IMG/VR virus record: IMGVR_UViG_3300032224_000217
Span: 1 to 29,013 of that record
DNA from: a virus
Length of the DNA stretch: 29,013 nucleotides
Direction: 5' to 3' (one strand)
This document shows, one piece after another, positions 20,864 through 28,893 of the stretch (position 1 is its first letter; the number at the start of each line of letters is the position of its first letter). The notes beneath the pieces are model-generated. The model had not been told where the DNA came from, made no database searches, and saw only the letters and a list, made by a program, of their open reading frames with translations. The position numbers were made by a program, and so were the translations under genes.

Positions 20864-23230
20864 ATGTATAACCCAAAAATATCCGTATTCAGGTCTCTTT
20901 ACAATTCTAAAGAAACCCCATTCAAGCTAACAGCTATAGAAGTATTCAACAGGATTAAGAATGGTAACCCTGATTTAATTAACAAAATAAACCTAATCAG
21001 AGATGGGGAGAGTGAGCATAAGAATAAGCTCATGGCCATCATGTTTAATGGTACCTTCAATGAGAGGAAGGATGATGGATTAATAGAGCACAGTGGGCTC
21101 TGTATTCTAGATTTTGATAAGTATCCGGATGCTAAGACCTTGAAAGCTGAACGGAAAAGGCTCAAGGAATGCCCATATGTTTATATGATGTTCACATCTC
21201 CTAGTGGAAATGGACTTAAGGCAGTTATACGTACACCTGCATCAGATAAATATGAACACAAAAGAAGATTTGGAGCATTCCAGGAATATTTCCAGAGTGA
21301 TTACTTCGATCAGGCTAACTGCAATATCAGCCGGGTATGTTTTGAGAGCTATGATCCTGATGCATATATGAACGAATTTTGTGATGTGTTCACCGATATA
21401 TTGGAAGATAAGGGATACTCAGTGAGTGAAAGGGTGCCTGTGCTCCCATTAACCAATGAGGATAAGATAATAGAGCTCATCATGCGATTTAATCATGGTG
21501 ATTTTAATGGAGGTAGGAATAACTGGATATACAGGGTAGCTATCTGTATGTGCGAGTATGGTATAGATGAGAGGGTAACTAAGCAGTTACTCCTGCAGTA
21601 TAAGCAGCCTGATTTCTCAGCATATGAGATTAATACAGCAGTGAGCTCAGCATATAGGAGGGGAGCATTCGGTACTAAGTACTTTGAAGATAAGACTACT
21701 GTGGACCGAGTAAAGTTAAAGCTAAAGGATGGCATTAATAAGGATGATATTAAGAAGCAGTTAGGAGTAGATGATGATATAATAGAATCAGTACAGAAGG
21801 ATGTGCAGAATATGGATGATATATTCTGGGAAGGTGAAGTTACTAAGATGAGAATCATCCCTATGGATTTCTCTAAATTCCTGCATAAACATGGATTCGC
21901 TAAGTACTATCCTGAGAGCTCTAAGAAACCTACATTTGTATACATTCAGGAGAATAAGGTAAATGAGAGCAGTACGGAGCTGATTAAGGATTTTGTACTT
22001 AACTACCTTAAAGCACAGGGTGAGCTGGATGTATATAATCACTGTGCTAAGTCAACAAATTTGTTTACTGAGAATTATCTTAATATGCTAGATAGCATAG
22101 ATATGAAGATTCTGCAGGATGATAGATACATCAGTTACATCCCATATAATAATGGAGTAGTAAGAATCACAAAGAATAGCGTTGACCTATTGAGCTACAT
22201 AGATATAGATGGTTACATATGGTCCGGTCAAATTATAAATAGGAATTATACCCGAATCGCGATTCATGATAATAATTTCAAAGATTTTATACATAAGGTA
22301 TCAGCTCAGGATGATCATAGAATAGAGGCTATGGAAACTACACTGGGATACTTACTGCATACATTTAAGGATAAAACAGATCAGAAGGCTATCATATTTA
22401 ATGATCAGGAGATAGATGATAATCCGAATGGAGGTAGTGGTAAGAGCTTAGTACTTACTGCCCTATCAAATATCCGCAAGGTAATTAAGATAGATGGTAA
22501 AGCATTTAATCCTGGCAAGAGTGATTTCGTATATCAGAGGGTTAATCTAGATACTCAGGTGCTAGCATTTGATGATGTTAAAAAGAACTTTGATTTTGAG
22601 CAGTTATTCTCACTGATCACTGAGGGGATACCTGTGAACAGAAAGAATAAGGATGAGATATACATCCCATTTGAAAGGAGCCCTAAGATAGTTATCACTA
22701 CCAATTATGTAATAGCAGGAGCAGGTACCTCACATGACCGTAGAAGGCATGAGATAGAATTCTTCCAGTACTTCAATTCTCAACGTAACCCAGTGCAGGA
22801 ATATGGCCGGTTATTATTTGATGAATGGACAGCAGATGAATGGAGTGCATTCGATAACTATATGCTGAATAATCTACAGATGTACCTGCAGATAGGATTA
22901 ATTAAGAGTAAGAGTATAAATGCAGATGCTAAGCGTTTCATACAAGCTACTTGTAAGGATTTCTATGAATTCGCTAGAGAGGGTAATATACCTACTGATA
23001 TCCGTAACTACAATAAGAGCAGCCTAGAAGCATTCCAAAATGATACCAATGGATATAAGGATCTAGATTCTAAAAAGTATCTCAGATGGGTAGCATCATG
23101 GGCCCTGTACAAAGGATACAGCATGATAAAAGAGAAGGATCATCATGGTAGATATTTTGAGCTGGTTACTCCTAATGCAAATAGTACTGATTTTAATAAC
23201 TTAAAGCCTAATGATGAGGCACCATTCTAA
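20864..23230 (+). CDS. Replicative primase (VirE_N) - SF3 helicase (788 aa)
   Basis: The N-terminal part (about 1-200) is a VirE_N/BT4734-like primase-type domain: ILDFD at 81-85, TSPSGNGLKAVI at 111-122 and RVCFESYDPD at 157-166. A linker region (200-330) has RNNWIYRVAICMCEYGI, a helical primase C-terminal-like unit. The C-terminal half is an SF3 helicase with Walker A NPNGGSGKS (about 520-528), Walker B VLAFDDVKKN (near 566), and IVITTNY, the motif C asparagine. It would melt the origin and prime synthesis for a host polymerase. I use ATG 20864 because the extra 22 residues from ATG 20798 are hydrophobic, unlike any primase start, and lie upstream of the -7 box. It shares one base with the next gene. 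Confidence 0.85.
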   Translation: MYNPKISVFRSLYNSKETPFKLTAIEVFNRIKNGNPDLINKINLIRDGESEHKNKLMAIMFNGTFNERKDDGLIEHSGLCILDFDKYPDAKTLKAERKRLKECPYVYMMFTSPSGNGLKAVIRTPASDKYEHKRRFGAFQEYFQSDYFDQANCNISRVCFESYDPDAYMNEFCDVFTDILEDKGYSVSERVPVLPLTNEDKIIELIMRFNHGDFNGGRNNWIYRVAICMCEYGIDERVTKQLLLQYKQPDFSAYEINTAVSSAYRRGAFGTKYFEDKTTVDRVKLKLKDGINKDDIKKQLGVDDDIIESVQKDVQNMDDIFWEGEVTKMRIIPMDFSKFLHKHGFAKYYPESSKKPTFVYIQENKVNESSTELIKDFVLNYLKAQGELDVYNHCAKSTNLFTENYLNMLDSIDMKILQDDRYISYIPYNNGVVRITKNSVDLLSYIDIDGYIWSGQIINRNYTRIAIHDNNFKDFIHKVSAQDDHRIEAMETTLGYLLHTFKDKTDQKAIIFNDQEIDDNPNGGSGKSLVLTALSNIRKVIKIDGKAFNPGKSDFVYQRVNLDTQVLAFDDVKKNFDFEQLFSLITEGIPVNRKNKDEIYIPFERSPKIVITTNYVIAGAGTSHDRRRHEIEFFQYFNSQRNPVQEYGRLLFDEWTADEWSAFDNYMLNNLQMYLQIGLIKSKSINADAKRFIQATCKDFYEFAREGNIPTDIRNYNKSSLEAFQNDTNGYKDLDSKKYLRWVASWALYKGYSMIKEKDHHGRYFELVTPNANSTDFNNLKPNDEAPF

Positions 23231-23688
23231 TGAAAAAAGAATATAAGGCACTGCTGCATGAGCTAAAAGTAAAGAGATATGCAGAAACTCACCCCAATTA
23301 TCCACCTGATTATATACCTAAAACCATGTACAAAGATTCAACAGCTAACGGATTAACAAGAGCCATCTGTGATTATATTAACTATCATGGATATCAGGCA
23401 GAACGTATCAATACAATGGGAACTGCTAGAGAAAAAAAGACTACAGCCGGTAAGGTGATCGGAGTAACCTGGACAAAGGGCACATCTACATCAGGAAGTG
23501 CCGATATATCTGCTACCATTAAGGGCCGTTCAGTTAAGATAGAGGTGAAGATAGGCAAAGATAGGCAGTCTGATGCTCAGAAGAGGTACCAGGAGAACAT
23601 TGAAAAGGCAGGAGGTACATACTACATCGCTAGAAACTTTGATGATTTTGTAGATTTTTTTAATGATTTTGTAAATAAGTGCAATTAA
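23230..23688 (+). CDS. VRR-NUC-type nuclease (152 aa)
   Basis: The C-terminal half holds a PD-(D/E)XK core of the VRR-NUC kind: GSADISATIKGRSVKIEVKI with Asp92, Glu105 and Lys107, then QSDAQKRYQENIEKAGGTYY. The N-terminal 90 residues include a helical stretch, TANGLTRAICDYINYHGYQAER, and a basic loop. VRR-NUC proteins act in DNA repair, junction or restriction-like cleavage; here it follows the primase-helicase directly (TAATG overlap), pointing to replication-fork or recombination processing. The protein is of normal size for a phage stand-alone VRR-NUC. Confidence 0.8.
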   Translation: MKKEYKALLHELKVKRYAETHPNYPPDYIPKTMYKDSTANGLTRAICDYINYHGYQAERINTMGTAREKKTTAGKVIGVTWTKGTSTSGSADISATIKGRSVKIEVKIGKDRQSDAQKRYQENIEKAGGTYYIARNFDDFVDFFNDFVNKCN

Positions 23689-23700
23689 TTTGTATATTTG
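23668..23700 (+). promoter_or_regulatory. Bacteroidota-type promoter for the recombination operon
   Basis: TTTG (23668-23671) and TATATTTG (23693-23700), spaced 21 bases, match the -33 and -7 elements. Initiation near 23704-23706 would give about a 20-base leader before ATG 23724. The -33 box lies in the end of the nuclease gene. No terminator separates this from downstream genes, so the transcript may continue to the sigma factor and terminase genes. Confidence 0.7.
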
Positions 23701-23723
23701 TAGAAATTTAATACCTTAAAATT

Positions 23724-24260
23724 ATGGCAACAGTAAGAAAAACAACTCCAGCTGAGGAGCCTAAAACAGCACTAAACATCTATCAAAAACTGCATCTAGC
23801 TAAGCAGTCAATGGGTAAGGTCATTAAGAATGCGACCAACCCACACCTCAAGCGTAACTATGCAGATATTAACAGCATCATTGATACGGTTGAGCCTATC
23901 CTATTAGACTGTGGATTGCTACTCATACAGCCCATTAAGGATGATAAGGTGTATACTATCATCATTGATATCGAGAATGAGGATACACTGGAGAGTTTCA
24001 TGCCTTTACCAATGATCACTGATGCACAAAAACTAGGTGGAGCTATTACTTACTTTCGTAGGTATACATTAGTTAGCTTACTATCCCTGCAGGCAGTGGA
24101 TGATGATGGAGAGACTGCAAGCAGAGCACCCAAGGCAAAGCCTACGTTGGATGGGGATAGATGGACCAAGGCACTTGCAGCAGTTAAGAATGGTAAATTC
24201 ACTCCTGAGCAAATCAAAGAGATGTACAACCTAACCAAAGAACAGGAGGCACAGCTATGA
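23724..24260 (+). CDS. ERF-family single-strand annealing protein (178 aa)
   Basis: The product carries the ERF signature: RNYADINSIIDTVEPILLDC near 45-64 and GGAITYFRRYTLVSLLSL at 105-122, followed by the acidic AVDDDGE. ERF proteins form rings that anneal complementary single strands in phage recombination. The last ~45 residues are a flexible, charged tail with a short helical motif. It is followed with a four-base overlap by a lambda-exonuclease-like gene, making a two-part recombination pair analogous to Red alpha/beta. It is the first gene after a promoter. Confidence 0.85.
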   Translation: MATVRKTTPAEEPKTALNIYQKLHLAKQSMGKVIKNATNPHLKRNYADINSIIDTVEPILLDCGLLLIQPIKDDKVYTIIIDIENEDTLESFMPLPMITDAQKLGGAITYFRRYTLVSLLSLQAVDDDGETASRAPKAKPTLDGDRWTKALAAVKNGKFTPEQIKEMYNLTKEQEAQL

Positions 24261-24880
24261 AGTTCAGAGCATCACAATTAGGCAAATTAATGACCTCCTC
24301 CCGTACTAAGGGGGAGGCATTAAGCCAAACAGCTAAGAGCTACATTATTCAGAAAGCGAAAGAGGATTTCTTTGACTACAGGAGTGAGCTGAACAGCAAG
24401 TATATCACCAAAGGATTAGCACAGGAGCAGGACAGTATTAACCTACTTAACCTGGTAAGATTAGAGGATTACATAAAGAGCTCGGAGAGGGTAGAGAATG
24501 AATGGCTAACCGGATGCTGTGATATCATCACTGAGACAAGCATCATAGATATTAAGACCTCATGGTCCTTAGATACGTTCCCTGCTACTACCTATGAGCT
24601 CAAGGACCTATCTGACTACGAATGGCAGGGACGTGCTTACATGTGGTTATATGACATGCCATCATTTGAGCTGTGCTATGTCATGGTATCTACTGCACCT
24701 GAGCTATTAGGTGAGTATGAGAATGGAGCTCTGCACTATGTGGAGCACATTGCACCTGAGAAGAGAATCACATCCATCACCTTTGAAAGAGATAAAGAGA
24801 TTGAGATACAAATGGCTGAGAGGCTTATCTTGGCCACTGAATTTTATAACGAAGTACTAACCCAATTAAAGAATAAATAA
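24257..24880 (+). CDS. Lambda exonuclease / YqaJ-like recombination nuclease (207 aa)
   Basis: This is a PD-(D/E)XK exonuclease: KGLAQEQDSI with Glu57, WLTGCCDIITETSIIDIKTS with Asp89 and the Asp98-x-Lys100 core, and YEWQGRAYMWL with Gln124, the order found in YqaJ/lambda-exo nucleases. It would chew 5' ends to give the strands that the upstream ERF protein anneals. The size, 207 aa, is close to lambda Exo (226 aa). It overlaps ERF by four bases and the next gene by one. Confidence 0.82.
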   Translation: MKFRASQLGKLMTSSRTKGEALSQTAKSYIIQKAKEDFFDYRSELNSKYITKGLAQEQDSINLLNLVRLEDYIKSSERVENEWLTGCCDIITETSIIDIKTSWSLDTFPATTYELKDLSDYEWQGRAYMWLYDMPSFELCYVMVSTAPELLGEYENGALHYVEHIAPEKRITSITFERDKEIEIQMAERLILATEFYNEVLTQLKNK

Positions 24881-25092
24881 TGAAAACAAGAGATGAATTT
24901 TTTGAGGCAGCAGTATTAGCTGCCATGCAGGGCCTACTGGCTGCATCAGGACACTACAGGGATGAGTTGATTAAAAACCCATGTGAGTATGTAGCCAGTG
25001 CTGCAAGAGAATATGCTGCAGAATTAACTGACCAAGTATATGGTCCGCCTATTGATTTTCCTAATGAACGTATATTCGGTAAGCAGTCATGA
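24880..25092 (+). CDS. Small conserved hypothetical protein (70 aa)
   Basis: The 70-aa product is helical, with AAVLAAMQGLLAASGHYRDE and YVASAAREYAAELTDQVYG. It resembles short phage proteins of unknown function found beside recombination genes. It begins one base inside the exonuclease gene and overlaps the next by four, so it belongs to the same operon. Confidence 0.62.
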   Translation: MKTRDEFFEAAVLAAMQGLLAASGHYRDELIKNPCEYVASAAREYAAELTDQVYGPPIDFPNERIFGKQS

Positions 25093-25310
25093 AAGCAACA
25101 CTTGAATTTCTACTCCCTGACGAGCAGGCAGAACACTACTGTGCAATCAAAGGTGCTGATATGCTTAATGTACTATGGGACCTCAAAGCAGAGCTCCGTA
25201 GTATGCTTAAGTATGGAGAGCTACCTGAGCAGCAGTATGGGATAGTTGAGAAAATACAGGACTTCCTAATCAGTAGCCTTAATGATCACGAAATAAACCT
25301 AGACAAATGA
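25089..25310 (+). CDS. Small conserved phage protein (73 aa)
   Basis: The product starts MKATLEFLLPDEQAEHYCAI and continues with LWDLKAELRSMLKYG and an acidic helical end. The start 'MKATLEFxLPxxxxEH..A..G..M...LW.L...LR...KY' is a recurrent small-protein pattern in phage genomes (my recollection). Function is unknown. Its stop overlaps the ATG of the next membrane peptide. Confidence 0.7.
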   Translation: MKATLEFLLPDEQAEHYCAIKGADMLNVLWDLKAELRSMLKYGELPEQQYGIVEKIQDFLISSLNDHEINLDK

Positions 25311-25402
25311 TTATCTTAGCATCAATTTTACTAGCTCCTGCAATAGTGTGGGGGTGGATAAGCACAATTAATTACATCAAATACATAAACAACCATGAGT
25401 AA
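25307..25402 (+). CDS. Small membrane peptide (31 aa)
   Basis: ATG 25307 overlaps the preceding stop (ATGA) and TAA 25402 overlaps the next gene by eight bases. The 31-residue product is a single hydrophobic helix (IILASILLAPAIVWGWIS) with a Tyr/Asn/Lys tail. It fills the gap that would otherwise be empty. The small size limits confidence. Confidence 0.55.
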   Translation: MIILASILLAPAIVWGWISTINYIKYINNHE

Positions 25403-25751
25403 ATTCAAAGGAGAGGTGGTATTCGTTACCCCTACAACGTCAGTGTCTGACAAATTTAAGAAAAGAGAGATAACCCTGAAAAGTCAGGATGAATACCCTC
25501 AATACGTTACGTTTCAATTAACCCAGGACAAATGCGATCTAGCAAACAACCTTAAAACAGGTGAAGTGGTAGAGGTGCAATACAACCTAAGAGGTCGCAG
25601 ATGGGAGGCACAGGATGGTACAATCAAGTATTTTAACTCTATTGAGGCATGGACTATGAGCCTGAGCTCAAAGGTAGAGAATAGTGCTGTTGATAAATTG
25701 CGGAAAACTTTTGATACCACCGATGAGAGCAGTGACGATTTACCTTTCTGA
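25395..25751 (+). CDS. SSB-like DUF3127 protein with acidic tail (118 aa)
   Basis: The product follows the DUF3127 pattern seen in Bacteroidota: VFVTPTTSVSDKFKKREITL, then QYVTFQLTQDKCDLANNL, EVVEVQYNLRGRRWEAQDG and YFNSIEAWTM, an OB-fold-like beta protein of about 95 residues. It ends ESSDDLPF, matching the acidic C-terminal tip (DDxPF) by which single-stranded DNA-binding proteins recruit partners. Its place among ERF, exonuclease and primase genes fits a phage SSB that coats exposed strands. Confidence 0.8.
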   Translation: MSKFKGEVVFVTPTTSVSDKFKKREITLKSQDEYPQYVTFQLTQDKCDLANNLKTGEVVEVQYNLRGRRWEAQDGTIKYFNSIEAWTMSLSSKVENSAVDKLRKTFDTTDESSDDLPF

Positions 25752-25956
25752 TGATCAGCAGATATCTGACTGGATGCGAAAAGAGATACGTAATAAGCTA
25801 TCTAAGAGGTACAAGCTCACACATCTATCTGAGGATATGAACGTAAATTATGCTAAGCTATATAGATTCATGCAAGGTAGGAATGTAACTACTGAGATAT
25901 ACGATAGCTTTTTTAGAGTATATTTACGTCAAAACTATGGCACACTGGGTAACTAA
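25723..25956 (+). CDS. Small HTH protein (77 aa)
   Basis: From ATG 25723, inside the SSB-like gene, there are 77 codons; ATG 25774 is a possible later start. The C-terminal 50 residues contain LSKRYKLTHLSEDMNVNYAK followed by LYRFMQGRNVT, a helix-turn-helix resembling Cro/XRE-like phage regulators. The first 15 residues (MRAVTIYLSDDQQI) may be a leader from the overlap. It ends 20 bases inside the sigma factor gene and may control it or the early genes. Confidence 0.65.
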   Translation: MRAVTIYLSDDQQISDWMRKEIRNKLSKRYKLTHLSEDMNVNYAKLYRFMQGRNVTTEIYDSFFRVYLRQNYGTLGN

Positions 25957-26470
25957 AGTAGTCAAGCATCATGATGAATGGGTGAAGATTGTTAACTCAT
26001 TCGGTGAGGAATTCTATGCAGAGGATATAGTGCAGGAGGTATACCTTCGCATTATGTCCTATTGCAGTGAATCACAGCTCATAGTGAATGACCAGGTGAA
26101 TAAACCATATATGTACTTCGTGCTCAGGAATACATTTCTAATCATGCATAGGGGATATAAGCCTACCATGACATCCATAGACCAGGCATATAACATTAGA
26201 GCCCATGAGGATATAACAGCTATGACTGAGGCATATCTTAAGATACAGGATAAGATAGATAAGGAGGTGAATTCATGGCACTGGTATGATCAGAAAGTAT
26301 GGCACATTTATAGAGATACCGGCATGAGTATCCGGAAGCTAGCCAAAGAGACTACCATTAGCCCTAAGAGCTTATTTGTTACATTAAAGCACTGTAAGAA
26401 TAGAATACATAACTCACTGAATGAGGATTACCAGGATTACATTAATAAAGAATATGAATTAATAGATTGA
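25937..26470 (+). CDS. Sigma-70-like RNA polymerase factor (177 aa)
   Basis: The product has a region-2-like N-terminal half (EEFYAEDIVQEVYLRIM, then YMYFVLRNTFLIMHR, residues 24-71) and a region-4-like HTH near 118-160 (WHIYRDTGMSIRKLAKET, then ISPKSLFVTLKHCKNRI). This is the layout of a compact ECF-style sigma factor, as found in Bacteroidota phages. It would direct host RNA polymerase to late promoters. It lies at the end of the replication module just before packaging genes, a natural place for a late switch. Region 2 is short and some key promoter-melting residues cannot be confirmed by eye. Confidence 0.76.
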   Translation: MAHWVTKVVKHHDEWVKIVNSFGEEFYAEDIVQEVYLRIMSYCSESQLIVNDQVNKPYMYFVLRNTFLIMHRGYKPTMTSIDQAYNIRAHEDITAMTEAYLKIQDKIDKEVNSWHWYDQKVWHIYRDTGMSIRKLAKETTISPKSLFVTLKHCKNRIHNSLNEDYQDYINKEYELID

Positions 26471-26471
26471 T

Positions 26472-26897
26472 ATGGCAAAGAAAAAACAAGCAGCTCCCAT
26501 TGAGGAGTCAGTAGTAGAATGGCAGTTAGGGGATGCTGTGGAGGCAGTAACTACTGCTACAGGTATTAAGGCTATAGTTAAGCACATGGTTGGGGAAGAT
26601 TGCGGATGTGATGAACGTAAGGAGAAACTGAATGAATGGGGTAATAAAATACAGGATAAGATAGCTACTTTCTTCCGTAGAAATAACGTTAAGACATTAA
26701 CTCCAGATGAGTATGAATACTTAGATGAATTTTTTAGCCGGCCTAGATTAACTATGAAACCATCTGAGCAGTACAGAATGTTAGAGATTAACAATAGAGT
26801 ATTCTCACAGAAGATAGAGTATTCTACCTGTGGCTCATGCGTTCAATCAATGGTAAACCAATTAAAACACGTATACGATGCCTATATCACAGCCTAA
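26472..26897 (+). CDS. Conserved phage protein with two Cys pairs (141 aa)
   Basis: The product has GEDCGCDERKEKLNEWGNKI (Cys44, Cys46), an LTPDEYEYLDEFF segment and STCGSCVQSMVNQL (Cys120, Cys123) near its end. The two pairs could bind one zinc ion. The CGCDxRKEKLN pattern is one I associate with proteins encoded next to packaging genes in flavobacterial phages, of unknown role. It is preceded by a basic, flexible N-terminus (MAKKKQAAP). It begins one base after the sigma gene and overlaps the next by 20 bases. Confidence 0.7.
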   Translation: MAKKKQAAPIEESVVEWQLGDAVEAVTTATGIKAIVKHMVGEDCGCDERKEKLNEWGNKIQDKIATFFRRNNVKTLTPDEYEYLDEFFSRPRLTMKPSEQYRMLEINNRVFSQKIEYSTCGSCVQSMVNQLKHVYDAYITA

Positions 26898-27309
26898 ACA
26901 GTCAGAATCTGAAAATGAATTCATGCAAAGATGTATGAGTGATGAAAAGATGATTAAAGAATATCCTACTGAGCAGAGAGCTGCAGTATGTCGGAGTACA
27001 TTTGATGAGCAATTAGCTGCTGCTAAAGTATCATTTGATTATGATGGCACCTTGACTAAGGCATCAGCCATCCGTAAAGCTATGGAGCTAGTGGAGAAGG
27101 GAATCACTGTCTATATCATTTCTGCTAGAGATAGTAAGGAAGGGATGCTAAAGATAGCTAGGAGAGTAGGGATACCTGAGAGCCGAGTATATGCTACTGG
27201 GAGTAATGAGGCAAAGGTGGAAAAGGTAAGGGAGTTAGGCATATCTACTCATTACGATAACAATGCAGACGTAATTAAAGAATTAGGAAACATAGGTAAA
27301 TTAATATGA
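26878..27309 (+). CDS. HAD-like phosphatase fused to a phage 'RCMSD' motif (143 aa)
   Basis: Residues 5-42 carry a short module with EFMQRCMSDEKMIKEYPTEQ then RAAVCRSTF, a motif often found on or beside phage head-maturation proteins. Residues ~49-140 form a HAD fold: motif I FDYDGTLT (Asp54, Asp56), motif II IISAR (Ser82), a Lys near 113 for motif III and HYDNNADV (Asp127) for motif IV. It lacks a large cap domain. Likely activity is on nucleotides or 3'/5' DNA or RNA phosphates. The join of the two parts in one small protein is unusual. It lies in the packaging module. Confidence 0.74.
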   Translation: MPISQPKQSESENEFMQRCMSDEKMIKEYPTEQRAAVCRSTFDEQLAAAKVSFDYDGTLTKASAIRKAMELVEKGITVYIISARDSKEGMLKIARRVGIPESRVYATGSNEAKVEKVRELGISTHYDNNADVIKELGNIGKLI

Positions 27310-27353
27310 AAGCAGAAAACGATAAAGATAAGTAACACCGAAATTACACCGAT

Positions 27354-27710
27354 ATGAACAAAGAAGATAATTTAAGGCCTGCTTGGGGTAAAGGCGAAAG
27401 TGGAAACCCCGCAGGCAGACCAAAAGGAAGTAAGAACCGAAGTACAATCGCACGCCGTTGGTTGGAAGTAAATCAATCATTAAAGAATCCAATTACAGGC
27501 GAGAACGAAACAATGAGCCAAGAAGACTTAATGACTTTAGCGTTAATTAAAAAAGCGCGTGAAGGCGATGTAAACGCATACAAAGCGTTAATGGATAGCG
27601 GTTATGGTGCTCCCGTTCAACATGTGGAGCAGGAGACTAAGGTAGATATAAATAGTTTTAGAATTCAGGATGTGATAGAATTTAATGATACGCCTAAGCT
27701 CGAAGTATAA
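27354..27710 (+). CDS. DUF5681 protein, probable small terminase subunit (118 aa)
   Basis: The N-terminal WGKGESGNPAGRPKGSKNRS followed by TIARRWLEV is the DUF5681 signature, seen in small terminase-like DNA-binding proteins. The middle has MSQEDLMTLALIKKAREGDV and NAYKALMDSGYGAP, helical units as in TerS. It lies immediately upstream of terL and overlaps it by 26 bases, which favours a small terminase role that recognises the packaging site. Codons up to about 27615 (GCG, CGC/CGT, GGC, GAA) differ sharply from the GAG/AGA/AGG-rich neighbours, so that stretch looks acquired. A tiny frame MKAENDKDK (27306-27335) precedes it and is not called. Confidence 0.76.
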   Translation: MNKEDNLRPAWGKGESGNPAGRPKGSKNRSTIARRWLEVNQSLKNPITGENETMSQEDLMTLALIKKAREGDVNAYKALMDSGYGAPVQHVEQETKVDINSFRIQDVIEFNDTPKLEV

Positions 27711-28893
27711 TAGATTATTTGCATCAAACTGTAGATACAATGTAATCACAGGAGGGAGGGGTAGTTCTAAATCATTTAGTGTGGCAGCATGGGTGTGCCT
27801 GCTATCATTTGAGCATGGGCATAAGATTCTATTCACCCGGCAAACTATGACCTCAGCCCACATATCCATTATTCCTGAATTCAAAGAGAAGATAGAGCTC
27901 ATGGGATTAGAGGCCCATTTCGAGATCACAAAGAGTGAGATAGTTAATAAGACCTCAGGCAGTGAGATAATCTTTAGAGGTATCAAGACCTCATCAGGAG
28001 ACCAAACAGCTAACCTAAAATCACTACAGGGAATAACTACCTGGATAGTGGATGAGGCAGAAGAGCTCATAGAAGAGAATACCTTTGATAAGATTAACTT
28101 ATCCATTCGAAGCAGTAAGCAGGATAACAGGGTAGTGCTCATCCTGAATCCATCCACAAAGGAGCACTGGATATACAGGAGATTCTTTGAAGATAGAGGA
28201 GTGCAACCTGGAACGAATGGGGAGCATGGGGATACCTGCTATGTCCATACAACGTACCAGGATAACATAGAGAATCTTCCGCAGTCATTTCTAGATGAGG
28301 TGAATATCATGAGAGAGAGGAGGCCTGATAAGTATCAGCACTCTATTCTCGGTGGATGGTTAGATAAGGCAGAAGGAGTGATATTCTCTAACTGGTCTAT
28401 AGGTCTCTTCCAGAACATGGGCTCTGTTGTGTTCGGTCAGGATTACGGATTCTCTCAGGATCCTACTACCTTAGTAGAGACATCCATAGATAGAGGCAAT
28501 AAGAAGATATACCTGAGATTGCACCTGTATGAGAATGGATTAACTACCTCCATGATAGCTGATATCAATAAGAGCAAAGCAGGAGCTAACCTAATCATAG
28601 GTGATAGTGCTGAGCCACGTCTAATCACTGAGCTGAATGCTATGGGGTGCAACGTGGTGCCTGCAATTAAGGGACCGGATAGTGTGAGCTATGGTATCAG
28701 CCTGATGCAGGATTATGACCTGATTATAGATGAGGGTAGCATAGAGCTCATTAAAGAATTGAATAACTACTGCTGGCTATCTCAAAAGAGTAAGACTCCA
28801 ATAGATAAATGGAATCATGCACTGGATGCTATTAGATACGCTATTTCTTATCAGCTCGAAAATCCAAACAAAGGAAAATACTATATAATATAA
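27685..28893 (+). CDS. terL: Terminase large subunit (402 aa)
   Basis: The 402-aa product is a complete TerL of the Terminase_3 kind. The ATPase half has Walker A GGRGSSKS (23-30), Walker B IVDEAEE (121-127) and a coupling motif region LILNPST (152-158). The nuclease half has FGQDYGFSQDP (Asp253), IIGDSAEP (Asp307) and DKWNHALDAIRYA (Asp381), the three acidic positions of the RNase H-like headful or cos cleavage domain. It drives DNA into the procapsid through the portal and cuts the concatemer. It overlaps the small terminase gene by 26 bases and its stop codon is the first triplet of the terminal repeat. Confidence 0.93.
   Translation: MIRLSSKYNRLFASNCRYNVITGGRGSSKSFSVAAWVCLLSFEHGHKILFTRQTMTSAHISIIPEFKEKIELMGLEAHFEITKSEIVNKTSGSEIIFRGIKTSSGDQTANLKSLQGITTWIVDEAEELIEENTFDKINLSIRSSKQDNRVVLILNPSTKEHWIYRRFFEDRGVQPGTNGEHGDTCYVHTTYQDNIENLPQSFLDEVNIMRERRPDKYQHSILGGWLDKAEGVIFSNWSIGLFQNMGSVVFGQDYGFSQDPTTLVETSIDRGNKKIYLRLHLYENGLTTSMIADINKSKAGANLIIGDSAEPRLITELNAMGCNVVPAIKGPDSVSYGISLMQDYDLIIDEGSIELIKELNNYCWLSQKSKTPIDKWNHALDAIRYAISYQLENPNKGKYYII

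Noticed and set aside
27306-27335. Nine-codon frame MKAENDKDK after the HAD-like gene
   Set aside because: It starts on an ATGA overlap, but it is too short and lies in the segment with foreign composition; it may be a remnant or a coupling leader.
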